Shown one piece after another: positions 36,056 to 47,313 of a stretch of DNA of 64,000 nt. The stretch covers positions 46,602-110,601 of the forward strand of contig KV425640.1 of assembly GCA_001632425.1 (NCBI GenBank). Direction: 5' to 3'. Within the stretch, counting starts at the first letter, position 1, and every line of letters begins with the position of its first letter. Below the pieces are notes generated by a model, which worked only from the letters and a program-made list of their open reading frames with translations, made no database searches and was not told where the DNA came from. A program made the position numbers and the translations under genes. Source of the DNA: Neolentinus lepideus HHB14362 ss-1 (lineage: Eukaryota; Basidiomycota; Agaricomycetes; Gloeophyllales; Gloeophyllaceae).

Positions 36056-39000
36056 TCATCGCTGGATCGACGGGACAAATGAGCAACGAAACAAATAGAT
36101 CGCATGAGATCGCAACTAACCTTCGTAGACTTCGGGATAAACAAGCTTGGTCCTGGTTTTGGACGCTTGACAGGGGGCCGTGGCTTTGGTTTTGTAACAT
36201 CATTGTCATGTTGCGCCGCAGGAGGAGGGCGCTTGGGTAGATGTTCTGTAGACGGTCGCCTCTGACCAACCGGAGCAGGAGAGTCCGAAAGGTTATTAGG
36301 GCGGAGGGCAGGTGGGGGACGCCTGGGAGCCGTTTGCCCTTCATCCACTGATCGTTTCCGCGGCAGAGTGCTACCAGCATCACTGGGCATCTGGACATCC
36401 AATGAATCGCCAGGCGCTGAACAAGAGGGAATTTGACTCGATGAGGTGGCAGTCTGTGTCTGTCTTTGAAGTGGGGTTTCGATAAATTGGCGAGGAGTCG
36501 AGAGATCTTGGGGTGTTGGTGGGATAGACGAGATGCTGGCAGCCTCGCGCTTGGCTAGCACGGCTGTAATACTAGGGGGCTGGGAGTCACCTGCTGTTGT
36601 GAAGAAGGAAGGATCCACCTATAGACAGTAAATGTCGTGCCTATCGTATTTGCGGAAAAGCGTACCTCAGCTAATCGGGACCTCGATTTTGCGTCTTCAA
36701 TGATAGCTCGCCAATTCGCATCACTTCGCTCCAGCGTTGGGGCATGTCCGAGAACAAATAGTGAAGACTTCGCGCGAGTCAACGCGACATTCATGCGTCG
36801 AGTATCTGTGACCGTGGTTACTCCAGAATCTCAACAGAGAAGAACGTTGCTCACCTGACAGGAAGCCAATGCTCTGCAGTCCCGGACCTGCACGGACGCA
36901 TGATAGTATGATGACATCCTTCTCCTGACCTTGGAAACCATCGACAGTGTTAAAATCTACCTTACCAACTATATCTTGCCCGAAACGCTGAATAAATGTC
37001 CTCCGCATCTCCGCAATTTGGGCACGATACATTGAGACAACTCCAACCCTAAAGTCAAAGTCGACCATAGAGAACTCCTTGCGGAGGCGACCGTACAAGG
37101 AAACAGCAAGTTGACATTCGGCCTTGTTGATCAATGAACGGTATCCACCCCCTTCTTCTCGACCACGAACGGTACTGAAGAATTTGTAGGTTCCGAATTT
37201 ACCGTGTGAGTGCCACGGCTGACTAGTCTTGGTCGCCATATCAGGTCCGTCCTGTAACTGGCCCTGGTAGAATAGACGACTTGGTAACCTGCTGATGTCA
37301 GGATGCATTCTATATTGGATGCTACAGTGCTCCTTCAACCTAAGGAACGGAACAGGGACAGATGGAATATGCTTTACCTCAGAAGATGAACAGACTCAGG
37401 GTTTTCCTTCTGAAGTCGGACGAACAGGGATTGGTTATAGAAGTACTTGGACGCCTGAAGGTGGCCTACGATCGGATCAGAGACAAATGAAAATCAACGT
37501 TCATGCTTGCCTCTTGTGAAATGACAGTCGGAGGAAGCTGCTGGGGATCTGAGGAGATGGGATGACATCACAAGTCCAAGATATTGCCAATGCCACGACG
37601 AACCTCCAACCATGACGCAACGTTTCGTTTTGTATTTAAGAGGGATCAACGAGCTTAGTTCAATGGCCTGAGCCGCTTCATCGATAATGACCATGTCGAA
37701 ATCGCATTGTTCCAGGATATCATGGCCTACACTCGATAATGTTCCGCAGATTACATCTGCTTCGAGGATAATTTCGCTTCGACACTTGCGCCTTGTCGCG
37801 TCCATAGTGCGATAATCGGACTTGTGCTGATCTTTCATACGGTCGAACTGCTGAGTGAGCTTCATTCGTCGTGAATTCAATGCACGGATCTCCTCCTCAA
37901 GAGCTAAGGTCCGGACTGCGTTATCCCGGATGACATGCAATTCGTCTTGCTTTTGTTGTCTCTGCTTTTTCACGGCCTCGATTTCAACTCGCAGCGCCGC
38001 AATTTTGTCCGATGTGTCTGCTTTTATCCCTGACGAGTCCCCGCTGTTTAGCATTTGTTCGACAAGATAATCGAGCGTAATGTCTTTCACGCTGATATTG
38101 ACGTTCTTATCGTTCCCAACACGGACGACCTTTAGCCGCTGACCATGCCCCGCACCAGACACACCATCCTTCAAACGGTGTGCGATTTCATCCACAGCGG
38201 CATTACTAGGTGCACATAGTAGAGCCTTTTTGATTGGTTCTTTGTCTGCAGGAACAGCGCTTCGTCCAGCATGGATAGCTGTTGCTGGGCGTGCTCTTCG
38301 AGTCAAAAACGCTTGGACGAGACCGCATATAGTAGACGTCTTTCCGGTGCCAGGTGGTCTATAAATCTCTCCTTCGCGTATTTTCGGGGCGAAAGCGAAT
38401 TAAAGAGCTTACCCTTGGATGAGAGTGAAACCTTCATTCTTCAAGGAACTCAAAATCGCTATGGCTTGGGGTTCATTGACTTTATATGCTTCTTGAGCTT
38501 GCCGAATTTCTTGTGCATCAAGATGCGGCTTCGACAACAGTCGGGGACGGAGAATCACGTCGAAAAAATCGTAGAAAGGCAATGCCACGAGAGCCGCATA
38601 TTCCCTATGGAGTGTCCTTAGGCTGTTTAAAGTGTTAACACCTCACTATTCTTTTCAATAAAGCAGACGAGATGCACCTGAATACCTTACTCAGGCGCCA
38701 ATCCGAGTTGATTTGGAGGCCAGGGTCCGTTACGGGTGTTGGCAAGTAACACCTGATAGTAGCTTGTATCCCGTAAGGCATAGCTTTATAACTCTGCGTC
38801 TTCCCCAGTATGCATTTCTTGGTCTCTGGTTGCCTGATCACGACTATATCCGTGTCGGTCAAAACCCAGTCCTTCTTGACGTTATCAGTAATGGAAATAT
38901 CGAGATCAAGCCAATCATCGATAAATCCGCGGGACACAATCCTACAAGCAACGTTATCTTGATTCGGTTCTTGTTTTGATTGGACCAACTGAGCCCAGCA

Positions 39001-42000
39001 CTCGAACAATAACAACGGCTCGAATACGGTACGATAATGACCGTAATCATTGAAACGATCAGGGACACGATTCAAGGTCATTTTGCTTCTCATAGGTGGC
39101 TCGAGTCCATCGTGATCGTAGTTCCACGACAACAAAGCCTTGTGAAGCGAGGATATATCCGGTTTCAGACGCAATACCGTTTTTTGAGCTTCCCGACGAG
39201 GATCAATCAGTCGATGTGAGCTGGACTTCCCATTTGTGGGCATATCTAGCATCTTGACTTGTCGACGTTCTATCGTCCTCTTTATCCTCGGTGTTCTTTG
39301 TAGCTTCCCAAGAGCTGCCAGTCCTCCTTCCTTTGTTGCGGTACCCTGGTCCTCTGAATCTTCATCAGAAGACGACGACGACTCTGATACACTATTTCTC
39401 GTAGAAGAGGCTTCGGATTTCGAGCCTTGGATTGGACGATTAATGCTTGCGGATGTCACGAGACTCACCCGAGGAGAAATTTCGTCGTTCGATACTACAG
39501 CGTCTCGCGGGCTAGAGACATCTCTAGGGAAAAGGCTGGATGCTTTGACGTTCGAGGTTTGAGAGCTATTCCTTCTATCAGTCATACCGGGACGTTTCAT
39601 TCTCTTTTCTTGATTGCTGTCAAACTTGGCTTGTGAGCTGGTAGGTGTCTTCGCGCTGTTCTTTACGGCCGGCGACGGTTTGTAGGCCATGATCTGAACC
39701 TCATCATCCAAGGCAGAAATAGCTTCGGCTAACTTGGACACACGATTAGTGTCCAACCTTGTCTGGGGCCGTGTTGGGTCCTTTCTCCGAGCGTCGCCGA
39801 CAAACTTATTGAGCTTCTTGACAATGTCTTCGGAGGGAGACACGCCAGTGTCATGAAAGCTTTCAAGGAGAGTTTGAAGCAGATGAAACGATTGGTGTAG
39901 TAGCTCCTCATCCGTTAGGCGGAGCCACCTTGTCAATTCCAGCAAGACGTCTTGTAGATCATCCATCATTGTCTTCCCAGTGCTGGACAATCTCTTCGAC
40001 GGCCGAAATGATTGCTGTCTACTATTGCTAGAAGTAAGTGCCCCAGCCTCAAAGACTCTCCACTGTGCTAGCATATCCCGACCGAAAATAAGAGCGTCCC
40101 TCATCCAGATGGTCATTTCTTCATTTTCGAAATGCGGTGCCCAGCTAGGAGTCAACTTGAATATCAAGGCCAGGGCACGAGCCATGGATTTCCAGAGCTT
40201 CAGTAGGTCACTAGAGATTCCAATCCCATTTTCGCCTCTAAGAAAGCTGTCCTTGCGAAGCAGGCCATCCGATGAACATAGAACCTCGATGATATCGGTA
40301 AGACAGAGCACCAGGGATTTTGACAGGTTGCAAGCTTCGGGTACGGTGGGAATATAAGCTATGAATTTCTGAAGGAATGCGTCAATGCCCTGCAGGGAGG
40401 CATTGGGAAGATTCTTCAGGAGAGCTCGGAAACAATCCATGCGGACGTCAACGTCAAATGCTTGACCCACTAGGGTTTGCGCACTCAGTGCTACCTGCTC
40501 CATCGGACATAACATCAAAGCTGTTATGCTCTTCACGATGTCCTGCCGGTGCAATAGATCTCGAATGGAGGATGAGGTGTTGTAATCCGCGTATCTTGAT
40601 ATCGTCTCGGAAAACCCGTCCCGAAAGCCGGACAAGATTTTGTTGATGTCGGTCAAGAGAACATCTAGTTTTGGATCCTTCCTCCAGGAGGCAGCAAACG
40701 CTCTCTTGTTTAGTTGATCCATATGAGCACTGCTAGACACAACAGATAGCATTATCTCAATGCCGTCTGAATCATGGGGCTGCAAGGTTTTGTAGACGTC
40801 CTTCCAGATCAGTTGTTTCATCATCAGAGCGTCTGGTAGGTTCGCGGCTGCGCCTCGATTATACCTGCAAAGCGCTGTGACTACCTCAGCAACGTGTTGA
40901 GAGTCGCTCAACAATCTTCGCTTGACGAGGCTTCGAGAAGCTATTCGAGCGTCACGCCATTTGGGATCGCCATAGCTGTGGGAGAAGGCAACCGAAACTA
41001 TTCTGTGTACATGGATGTCGAGTACGTCTGACAGTGCATGCCACTGTGAGCCCTTGGTCTCTTCGCTGCCTCTTGAGAAGTTGTTTTCCAAGAGCTTTCG
41101 TTTGCGCATGAGCGGAGGCAATTAAAGCAAGTGTGAATGCTTACCTCCATCGCGGCCGTCAACGTCGCACATCGTGCATCTTGAAATCTTTCATGTTGCA
41201 ACTCTTCACACATGAAATCTGCAACTTTGGCGAGAACGTCCCCAAAAGCTGGTGTTTCCCATATAGATGCTACAAACTTGCAGAACCACTTTAAGATCCA
41301 GTTCTCCCGTGATATCATGTCCTGATTCTTGAAGATCTCAACAAACGAACGGTTGTCTTTGACAGCATCGACGACACGTTGCGGATGGTCTGATTTTCCA
41401 CCACGCCACATATTACTCCCGCAACGTTCAGTAAGATACGAGAGGCAATGAAAAATGTCGATGAATCCTATAAGAGAGGAATGCGGCCGTGATCAATGGG
41501 GTGGACGTGATGCGTAAATAAAAGATCGTCAATAAAGAGGATTCATGAGGGAAACAGAGACAAAACTGACTCGGCCCAGTATCGTGTAAGTGACCAATAA
41601 TAACGTCACGAACGTCGATACTGCAATACTTGCTGGAGCTCAGAACCTCGGCGGGGAAAAATCGCACGATAGCTGCAAAGCCCGCCCAAAGAGCATTTGC
41701 ATCTTTCACGAAAGGGAAGGTCTGAGCCGAAAGTTTCGTAGAGTCGCTATCAATAGATAATCTAGTGAAGGACTGCGGTGATGGTGGTGCATCCACAAGT
41801 GCGGAGGAAGAAGAAGCTAATGTCGATACTATGGGATACAGGATCTTGCCGTACCCTTTTGTGAATCGATCTTCGAGTATTGGATCGACTTTGTAGCGCT
41901 GTAGCTGTTGCATTGCCCAGCATCGGACTTCGACTCGGTCAGACACGCATAACAGCAGGAGACCAACGGGAGGCACGTCGAGACGCCACCCAAGAAGAGG

Positions 42001-42626
42001 TATAGATGGAATCTTGCCCTGAACAAGTGCTTGTATTCGCCTATCTTCGAACACTGCTAGATTGCAGAGCATGAGGTAGACAACGCCAGGCGGTAGATCC
42101 GCTAGGGTTAATGGTGCAAATTCAATGGAAGCCACGTCGATTCCTCTCTTAGTAAGAGACGAAAGGACTATGGATGTCTCCCACTCATCAACGGAATGAT
42201 AAAACCCGCGAAGGATATCGTCTGAAAATGCACCCAAGTACCTGGTCACAGGTGTTTTGAGAGTCAGGCAAGTTAAGGGATACTAACGACTCACGATTGC
42301 CTAGAGCTCGTCTTTGCAATCTCTCTCGCTTCCACGCATGCACAACAAAAAGACATGCACATCTCAAGACGCTCCTTCCAAGCATTGACTCGACTGCTGT
42401 TATATGCATGTAACCTGATAAGAAATGTAGCAGCATCGATAGTAACTTGTTCAGCGCGACCGCAGAACCAGTGCAAGGAACCATCTCCGTCTTGGGGAAC
42501 CTTCATGAGGTAGCCATAGATGACACCGAGCACGGAGTCCGATGCTCCATGCGTGTCAACAGGTGTCTCGCGAAGGTTCTTCAGCAGCGACCTAACGTGT
42601 TCCACATCCGAACCTTGGACCGCCAT
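36056..42626 (-). CDS. SEN1: SEN1-type RNA/DNA helicase (transcription termination)
   Basis: The start MAVQGSDVEHVRSLLKNL is followed by a long helical N-terminal SEN1_N region (about 42626-39700). A Ser/acidic linker follows. The superfamily 1B helicase has LIQGPPGTGKTSTICGLV (Walker A, about 38345), APSNAAVDEIAHRL, IIDEAAQAIE (about 37680), GDPQQLPPTVISQE, CSIQYRMHPDI (about 37310), TVDGFQGQEKDVII and RRMNVALTRAKSSLFV. A disordered Pro-rich tail ends SLFIPKSTKR if the last intron (36062-36120) is removed; otherwise translation runs on to 36028. Sen1 unwinds nascent RNA and R-loops and ends RNA polymerase II transcription of short non-coding RNAs. The Walker A glycines, DEAA box and arginine motifs are all present. 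One internal intron, 37455-37510, appears to be GC-AG. Confidence 0.94.
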
Positions 42627-42824
42627 AGTAGAGGTAGAGAAAATGAACGCCAAGATAAGGCACCCAGTATAGGTGAGACAGCAGAATCTCTCGGTATCAA
42701 TGGAATGAGAAGTAGTCTGTGCAGCCACCAGCCTCAAACTCGACTCGTCGCGTCCCTGCGCATTCCACGCGTGACGTCACACAGTTTCCATGTCACGCTT
42801 GCGCTCTTGAAGTCTTCGCTCACT
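42627..42824. promoter_or_regulatory. Bidirectional promoter between SEN1 and translin
   Basis: The two start codons face away from each other across only 198 bp. The gap contains GTGACGTCAC-like sequence near 42770 (CGTGACGTCACACAG), a CRE/ATF-type palindrome that could serve both genes. Confidence 0.55.
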
Positions 42825-43877
42825 ATGGATTTACAGGACCTCGAGTTCATCAACAAAGCACTCGATGCCGACGTGGAACTTAGAGAAGTGAGCAACTAGT
42901 TTACATTGCTGCAACCTCGCAAACTAGGGATACGTTACCACTGTCTGTAACTTTTCCAGAAAATCAAGGATGAGGTTTCGGAGCTCGATAAGAAGACAAG
43001 GTCCATGGTGGGGTTCTTGAATAAAATCCATTCGACGCCCCTAGAACAGAGTGCGGCTTGGCATCACTATATCTCACGACTGAATGCAAACATCGCCCAT
43101 AGTCCCTTCTTTAGTCGACTCAGTGCGGCCCAATCTACAAGATTTGCGAACGACTACTGCGGCGCTCCACGCACTAATTCCTCTGGACCAATTCTGGCGA
43201 TGGAAGGACATGTGGTCCAATTCCATGCGGAATGCTGTCTTTTGTGCGACGTTGATGGAGTATCTTACTAGTGGTACTCTCATGTCGATGGCCGGTGTGA
43301 GCGGAGCCCTCGGGAGTAAGCATTAATTGGCCTGGGCCACTCGAGCTCGGAATGTCACCCTGACGTACACAAGTTCAAGATGGGTGGAAGGATCGCTTTG
43401 CGCTGCCTGTCGAAGACTATCTACATGGTCTGATCACTCTGGTGAATGAATTGGTGCGTGAGCTACACAGTCTGTACATATTGGCACACGCTGAGATGAG
43501 GCGCCAAAAAACGACCACTCTTATGCCATCTGCCCTTCGTTTGTCACTCGTCATCAGTCCCGGCTCGCGGTCAATGCAGTGACTCTGGGTAACTACGAAG
43601 AGCCTATCCGAATCTCAAAATTCGTCAAAGATCTCTTCGCCGGTTTTTCCATGGTAAATTTTTTCATTACGCAACAGGTTACAAGGAGGAGCTGATTGTT
43701 TACAGCTCAACCTAAAGAATGACACTTTACGGCGCAGATATGATAGCTTAAAATATGATATCAAGAAGATAGAAGAAGGCGAGTCAGGCAATATCCCTTT
43801 TGCTAGCAAGGTGAAGCGCTCATTTGTCGCCAGTCGTGTATGATGTATCACTTCGTAAGCTGGCCACTGCAACATGA
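42825..43877 (+). CDS. Translin
   Basis: The protein reads MDLQDLEFINKALDADVELRE, EVSELDKKTRSM, SVRPNLQDLRT, FWRWKDMWSNSMRNAVFCA, DRFALPVEDYLHGL and LVNELSRLAVNAVTLGNYEE. It goes on FVKDLFAGFSMLNLKNDTLRRR and SLKYDIKKIEE and ends VVYDVSLRKLATAT. These are the conserved blocks of translin, including the basic helix and leucine-zipper-like end. Translin forms an octamer that binds single-stranded DNA and RNA. With TRAX it forms the C3PO ribonuclease. The last intron (43779-43833) begins GCGAGT, so it is GC-AG; splicing there restores the canonical C-terminus and reaches a stop at 43875-43877. Confidence 0.94.
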
Positions 43878-44369
43878 GGGCATACTTCGACCTCGCAAGG
43901 TATAGATGATGAGTGAGACTTAATCTTACCAGAATCTCGCCCCATATCGAAGGTAAACCGGTAATTAATGATGAATTATGGTTCAAGTATTCGATGTCCT
44001 TTGTTGGACGCGTCGATTCCAAAGTGAGCCCCTGACCGATCACGTGACTCTGGCGTGGCGGTTCGGAGCATGTTTGTCGACTTCCAATCAATCTTGTATC
44101 ACCGCGGTCTCCTGCTTCCTTCGCGGCTCTTTTCCTTTCGTATCTTTGTGTTGCAAACTCCAGCACGAACGCGCTTTATCATTTTCGCGTTTCCTATAAC
44201 CTTCTGTTACGTTCTGCTGTGCAGCGTTGTCGTCTCACGCCACAAAATACTAATAAGGTACACCTCAGCGCCGCTTTCCGTGAATCTGGTCTTCTGGCGT
44301 ATTCTTACGAATGATCGCTTGATCTTGCCATAGCCTCGATATTCCTCATCCGGTGCCACGAACTGTTCA
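43878..44369. other. Intergenic stretch between translin and SGF29
   Basis: No gene seen. A minus-strand open frame reaching into this gap is an antisense shadow of the translin 3' end. Confidence 0.5.
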
Positions 44370-45685
44370 ATGGCCAATCGACGAGGCGTGTCGAAACGAC
44401 CGGCTTCTTCGGAAGGTATGTTATTCCCACGAATTTCCGAGAAGCGACATGATCGAAAGGTGAATGCAGAGCTTGACTGCTGGTCGCATGCACGGACATC
44501 TCTCAAGACGCTAACTGATATATATGAGAATCCTGCAAATGGAGATCCTATTGGTCGAACAAACAGAATAGTGTCTACTAGCAACTGGCCGACAGATGAT
44601 AACGTTCCCCTCGATGGACTAGATAGTGTGAAGATGTCGCACAGAAAGCTTGTCACTGCATTACAGGACATTAAGTCAATGTCTGATGCCGAAATCAAGT
44701 ATATATACTTCTTTGTTCTTTAGATAGCTAGAGGCACTAACTTATGCTTAGAGCTATTGACGATGCTATCGAACGTCTGAGCATACTCATGGCTCTTCGC
44801 AACGCCACCGAAAAACCTTCAGGTAAGCCTCCACTCCATTCAGAGACAATTTTTTGACATGCTAGCGCTAGTGGAGAAACGGGCAAAGCGCCCTCGGGGA
44901 CATTCACCCATGGCAGCACCGGTGCCAAGTACACCTTCTGTCAGCAGAGGTGTGTCGATTACTCTGCCCGCACGGAGCTCAGCCGGTCCAGCTCCACCTA
45001 TCCCATTCTCGCGAGATCCCAAGGCTCGAAGAGAGGCATTGGCCAAACAGTTACCCTTGCAGGAAGGACGGAAAGTGGCCTTCCACCCTCCCCCTCATTC
45101 CGGCAAACCCGGCGAACCGCCTGCTGCAGAAACAGATGAGAACGCATGGATCCTCGCCGTAGTCACAAAATGTATCAATCAGGACAAGAATCGGTATTTT
45201 ACGTTCGCTTCGTCCGTAATTCAGGTTGAAGGTGACATTCGTGACAGATACGAAGTGCGAGATGCCGAGAATCAAGAAGATGGATCACCTGGACAGTGAG
45301 TCTATCGGCACTCTTAATCACGGATTACATCCTTATGAGTACTCAGGAGCTATAATACTACACTGCGGGCTATAATCCCCTTGCCTGATCCAAATGCTCC
45401 ACCAGATAGTGCTTCTAGTTTACAGGCATATCAGGACTTTCCAGCTGGTTCGACGGTCATGGCACTGTATCCTGATACCAGCTGCTTCTATAAGGCCGAG
45501 GTTATAGCTAGCCGCAAGGATATGGCTAGAGTGAGTTCGCTGATCCGATTGTCGACTCCATACTAACGACATTTTAGGCCGGATTCAACGCCAGGCCAGT
45601 CTACAAGCTGAAATTTGAGGATGATGATGACCAGGAGCATGCAGTAAGTGCGGAGTGGGTTGTGGAATGGCCGGGTCCAGGTTAA
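44370..45685 (+). CDS. SGF29: SAGA-associated factor 29 (SGF29) with tandem Tudor domain
   Basis: An N-terminal helical part (MANRRGVSKRP, LDCWSHARTSLKTLTDIYE, AIDDAIERLSILMALRNATEK) precedes a Pro/basic linker. The SGF29 C-terminal tandem Tudor domain then reads WILAVVTKCINQDKNRYEVRD, SYNTTLRAIIPLPD, FPAGSTVMALYPDTSCFYKAEV, VYKLKFEDDDDQ and VSAEWVVEWPG. Aromatic residues of the methyl-lysine pocket, such as the Y in ALYPDTSCFY, are present. Sgf29 reads H3K4me2/3 and anchors the SAGA histone acetyltransferase module at promoters. Five introns are inferred. The start at 44370 gives a sensible length of about 300 aa. Confidence 0.92.
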
Positions 45686-45864
45686 TAATTATTTCACAAT
45701 CATGTGCTACCTCCTTTTGGTCCATTCTATTTCGTCTCGGGCTTACTGGGGTTTTTTCTTATTGATAATCTGCATGTACAATTACGCATAGGGCATTGAG
45801 TCTCTACTTCCTTGCGCCCCGGATTGCCTGCACGGGAAGGCCATGGAAGCCGCCGGAAAATGCC
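45686..45864. other. SGF29 3' flank
   Basis: No gene seen. It leads into the heat-shock promoter. Confidence 0.5.
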
Positions 45865-45874
45865 GGAACCTTCT
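45865..45874 (+). promoter_or_regulatory. Heat-shock element upstream of HSP20
   Basis: GGAACCTTCT contains inverted GAA/TTC units separated by two bases, the HSF-binding arrangement. Further GAA units lie on either side. It is about 220 bp before the HSP20 start. Confidence 0.6.
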
Positions 45875-45986
45875 GGCCTGAGACTCGTTGGAAGGAACTA
45901 AGCGCAGACGCGAGTCAATGACCAAGAATGAATATAGACTGTTCTCGATTTTTCGCTATCAGGAGAATACTTAAGCCGGAACACCA

Positions 45987-45992
45987 TATAAA
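45987..45992 (+). promoter_or_regulatory. TATA box of HSP20
   Basis: TATAAA lies 107 bp before the start codon. Strong TATA boxes are typical of stress-induced fungal genes. Confidence 0.65.
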
Positions 45993-46093
45993 ATGGTTTG
46001 TACGCCAAAGCCTCTGCCCAGATCAGTACATCAAAAGCACCGGCCACCTCTACTAATTGTCTCGACACAGCATCTCTACTAATATTCACAAAC

Positions 46094-46742
46094 ATGTCAC
46101 TTTCTCGCCAATTCTTCCGCGAGCTTCGGCCGCTGTTCCGGATGCTCGAGGAGCCGTTCGGACGGACACCAGCCTTCTATGGTCGGCCTTCCCGATCAAT
46201 CTTTGACGATCCATTCCTTAACTCCCCATCGAGCTGGCGGCCACCCATTGACGTTACGGAGGAAGGTAACAACTTCGTTATCGAAGCTGAGCTGCCCGGT
46301 GTAAAGAAGGAGAACGTTGAGGTCCGAATTGGGGAGGGCGGACGAAACCTGACCATCGAGGGCAAGGTGTTCAGCCGGAACACCAGAGGAGGGCGTGACT
46401 TCTCTGCATCTGGGCAGCCTAACTTCTCTGAGACGCAGAGCGAGCAAACATCGTCCATACCCGCGGAAGGTATGTAGTGTGGTCTGTACCCTCACAGTCA
46501 ACAGATATACTCATCAAATCGAAGTAGGCTCAAACTCAAAGGACGTCGTGAATGCCCATGAGACTTCGAATGCCATCTCCACCGAGCGTGAAGTATCAGG
46601 CACGTCAGCATTCCGTCGGAGTGTTTGGCTGCCACGCCCTGTTGATGGCAGTGCCGTTAAAGCCAAGCTGGAAGATGGTATCTTGACTGTCACTGTCCCG
46701 AAAGCTGAGGACAAGGCAAGCGTCAAGATACCTGTGGAATGA
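46094..46742 (+). CDS. Small heat-shock protein (HSP20/alpha-crystallin)
   Basis: Two exons, 46094-46469 and 46528-46742, give 196 aa. The N-terminal region MSLSRQFFRELRPLFRML precedes the alpha-crystallin domain. That domain starts PPIDVTEEGNNFVIEAELPG and continues KKENVEVRIGEGGRNLTIEGKV. A polar insertion of about 50 residues falls mid-domain (the intron lies here). The domain resumes SAFRRSVWLPRPVDGSAVKAKLEDGILTVTVPK. The closing VKIPVE contains the I-x-I/V-like tail used for oligomer assembly. HSP20 proteins hold unfolding clients in a refoldable state without ATP. The HSE and TATA box upstream support heat induction. Confidence 0.94.
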
Positions 46743-47313
46743 ATGATGATTGGTGTTCAGGTTGGAAGGGAAATTTTCTTGTCTGAACAACTCACAAAGC
46801 TTCACGATCTGATAATGCATTCAATGTATTTACTGTGGACACGCACGTCACATGTATTACTTTCGCCACCACTCACCATTGGTACTTTGTATAATATAAT
46901 GCATACTCCCATTCAAGTATGTGATCGCTAGTAAGTCCAACTGGGGAAACACCAGATTAACTTATATCACAGTGATACTTTTTTCGAGATATGTCGAGAA
47001 AATTGACTTCGGTTGAGAATCGGTTTCTCAGCCCAGAAACAGCAAGACGTATGTCCACTTTTAATGCGAGGTAGGTTCAGGTCGGGTCAAGGCTGTCAAG
47101 GCACGGAACAAGCAAGACCCGAAAGCGGAAAAATAACGAGCGCCTACAAGGTGACAACGCGGAATCGCAGTCGCGATCTGGCATACCGTGACAACTTTCG
47201 CAACAATGCAGGGCCTACACGTTGCCCTCGATCTTCTTTTGTTCCTTGCCTATAGTCGGTTTATGTCGAGTGGTGCTCTGTATGTCCCAGGAATTTTAGA
47301 AGAATAGTCACAA
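46743..47313. other. Intergenic stretch, no gene seen
   Basis: It holds the HSP20 3' flank and the upstream region of the histone-fold gene. No tRNA-like A/B boxes were noticed. Confidence 0.5.

Noticed and set aside
43615..44166. A 183-codon minus-strand frame
   Set aside because: It overlaps the end of translin in antisense and reads as unrelated sequence.
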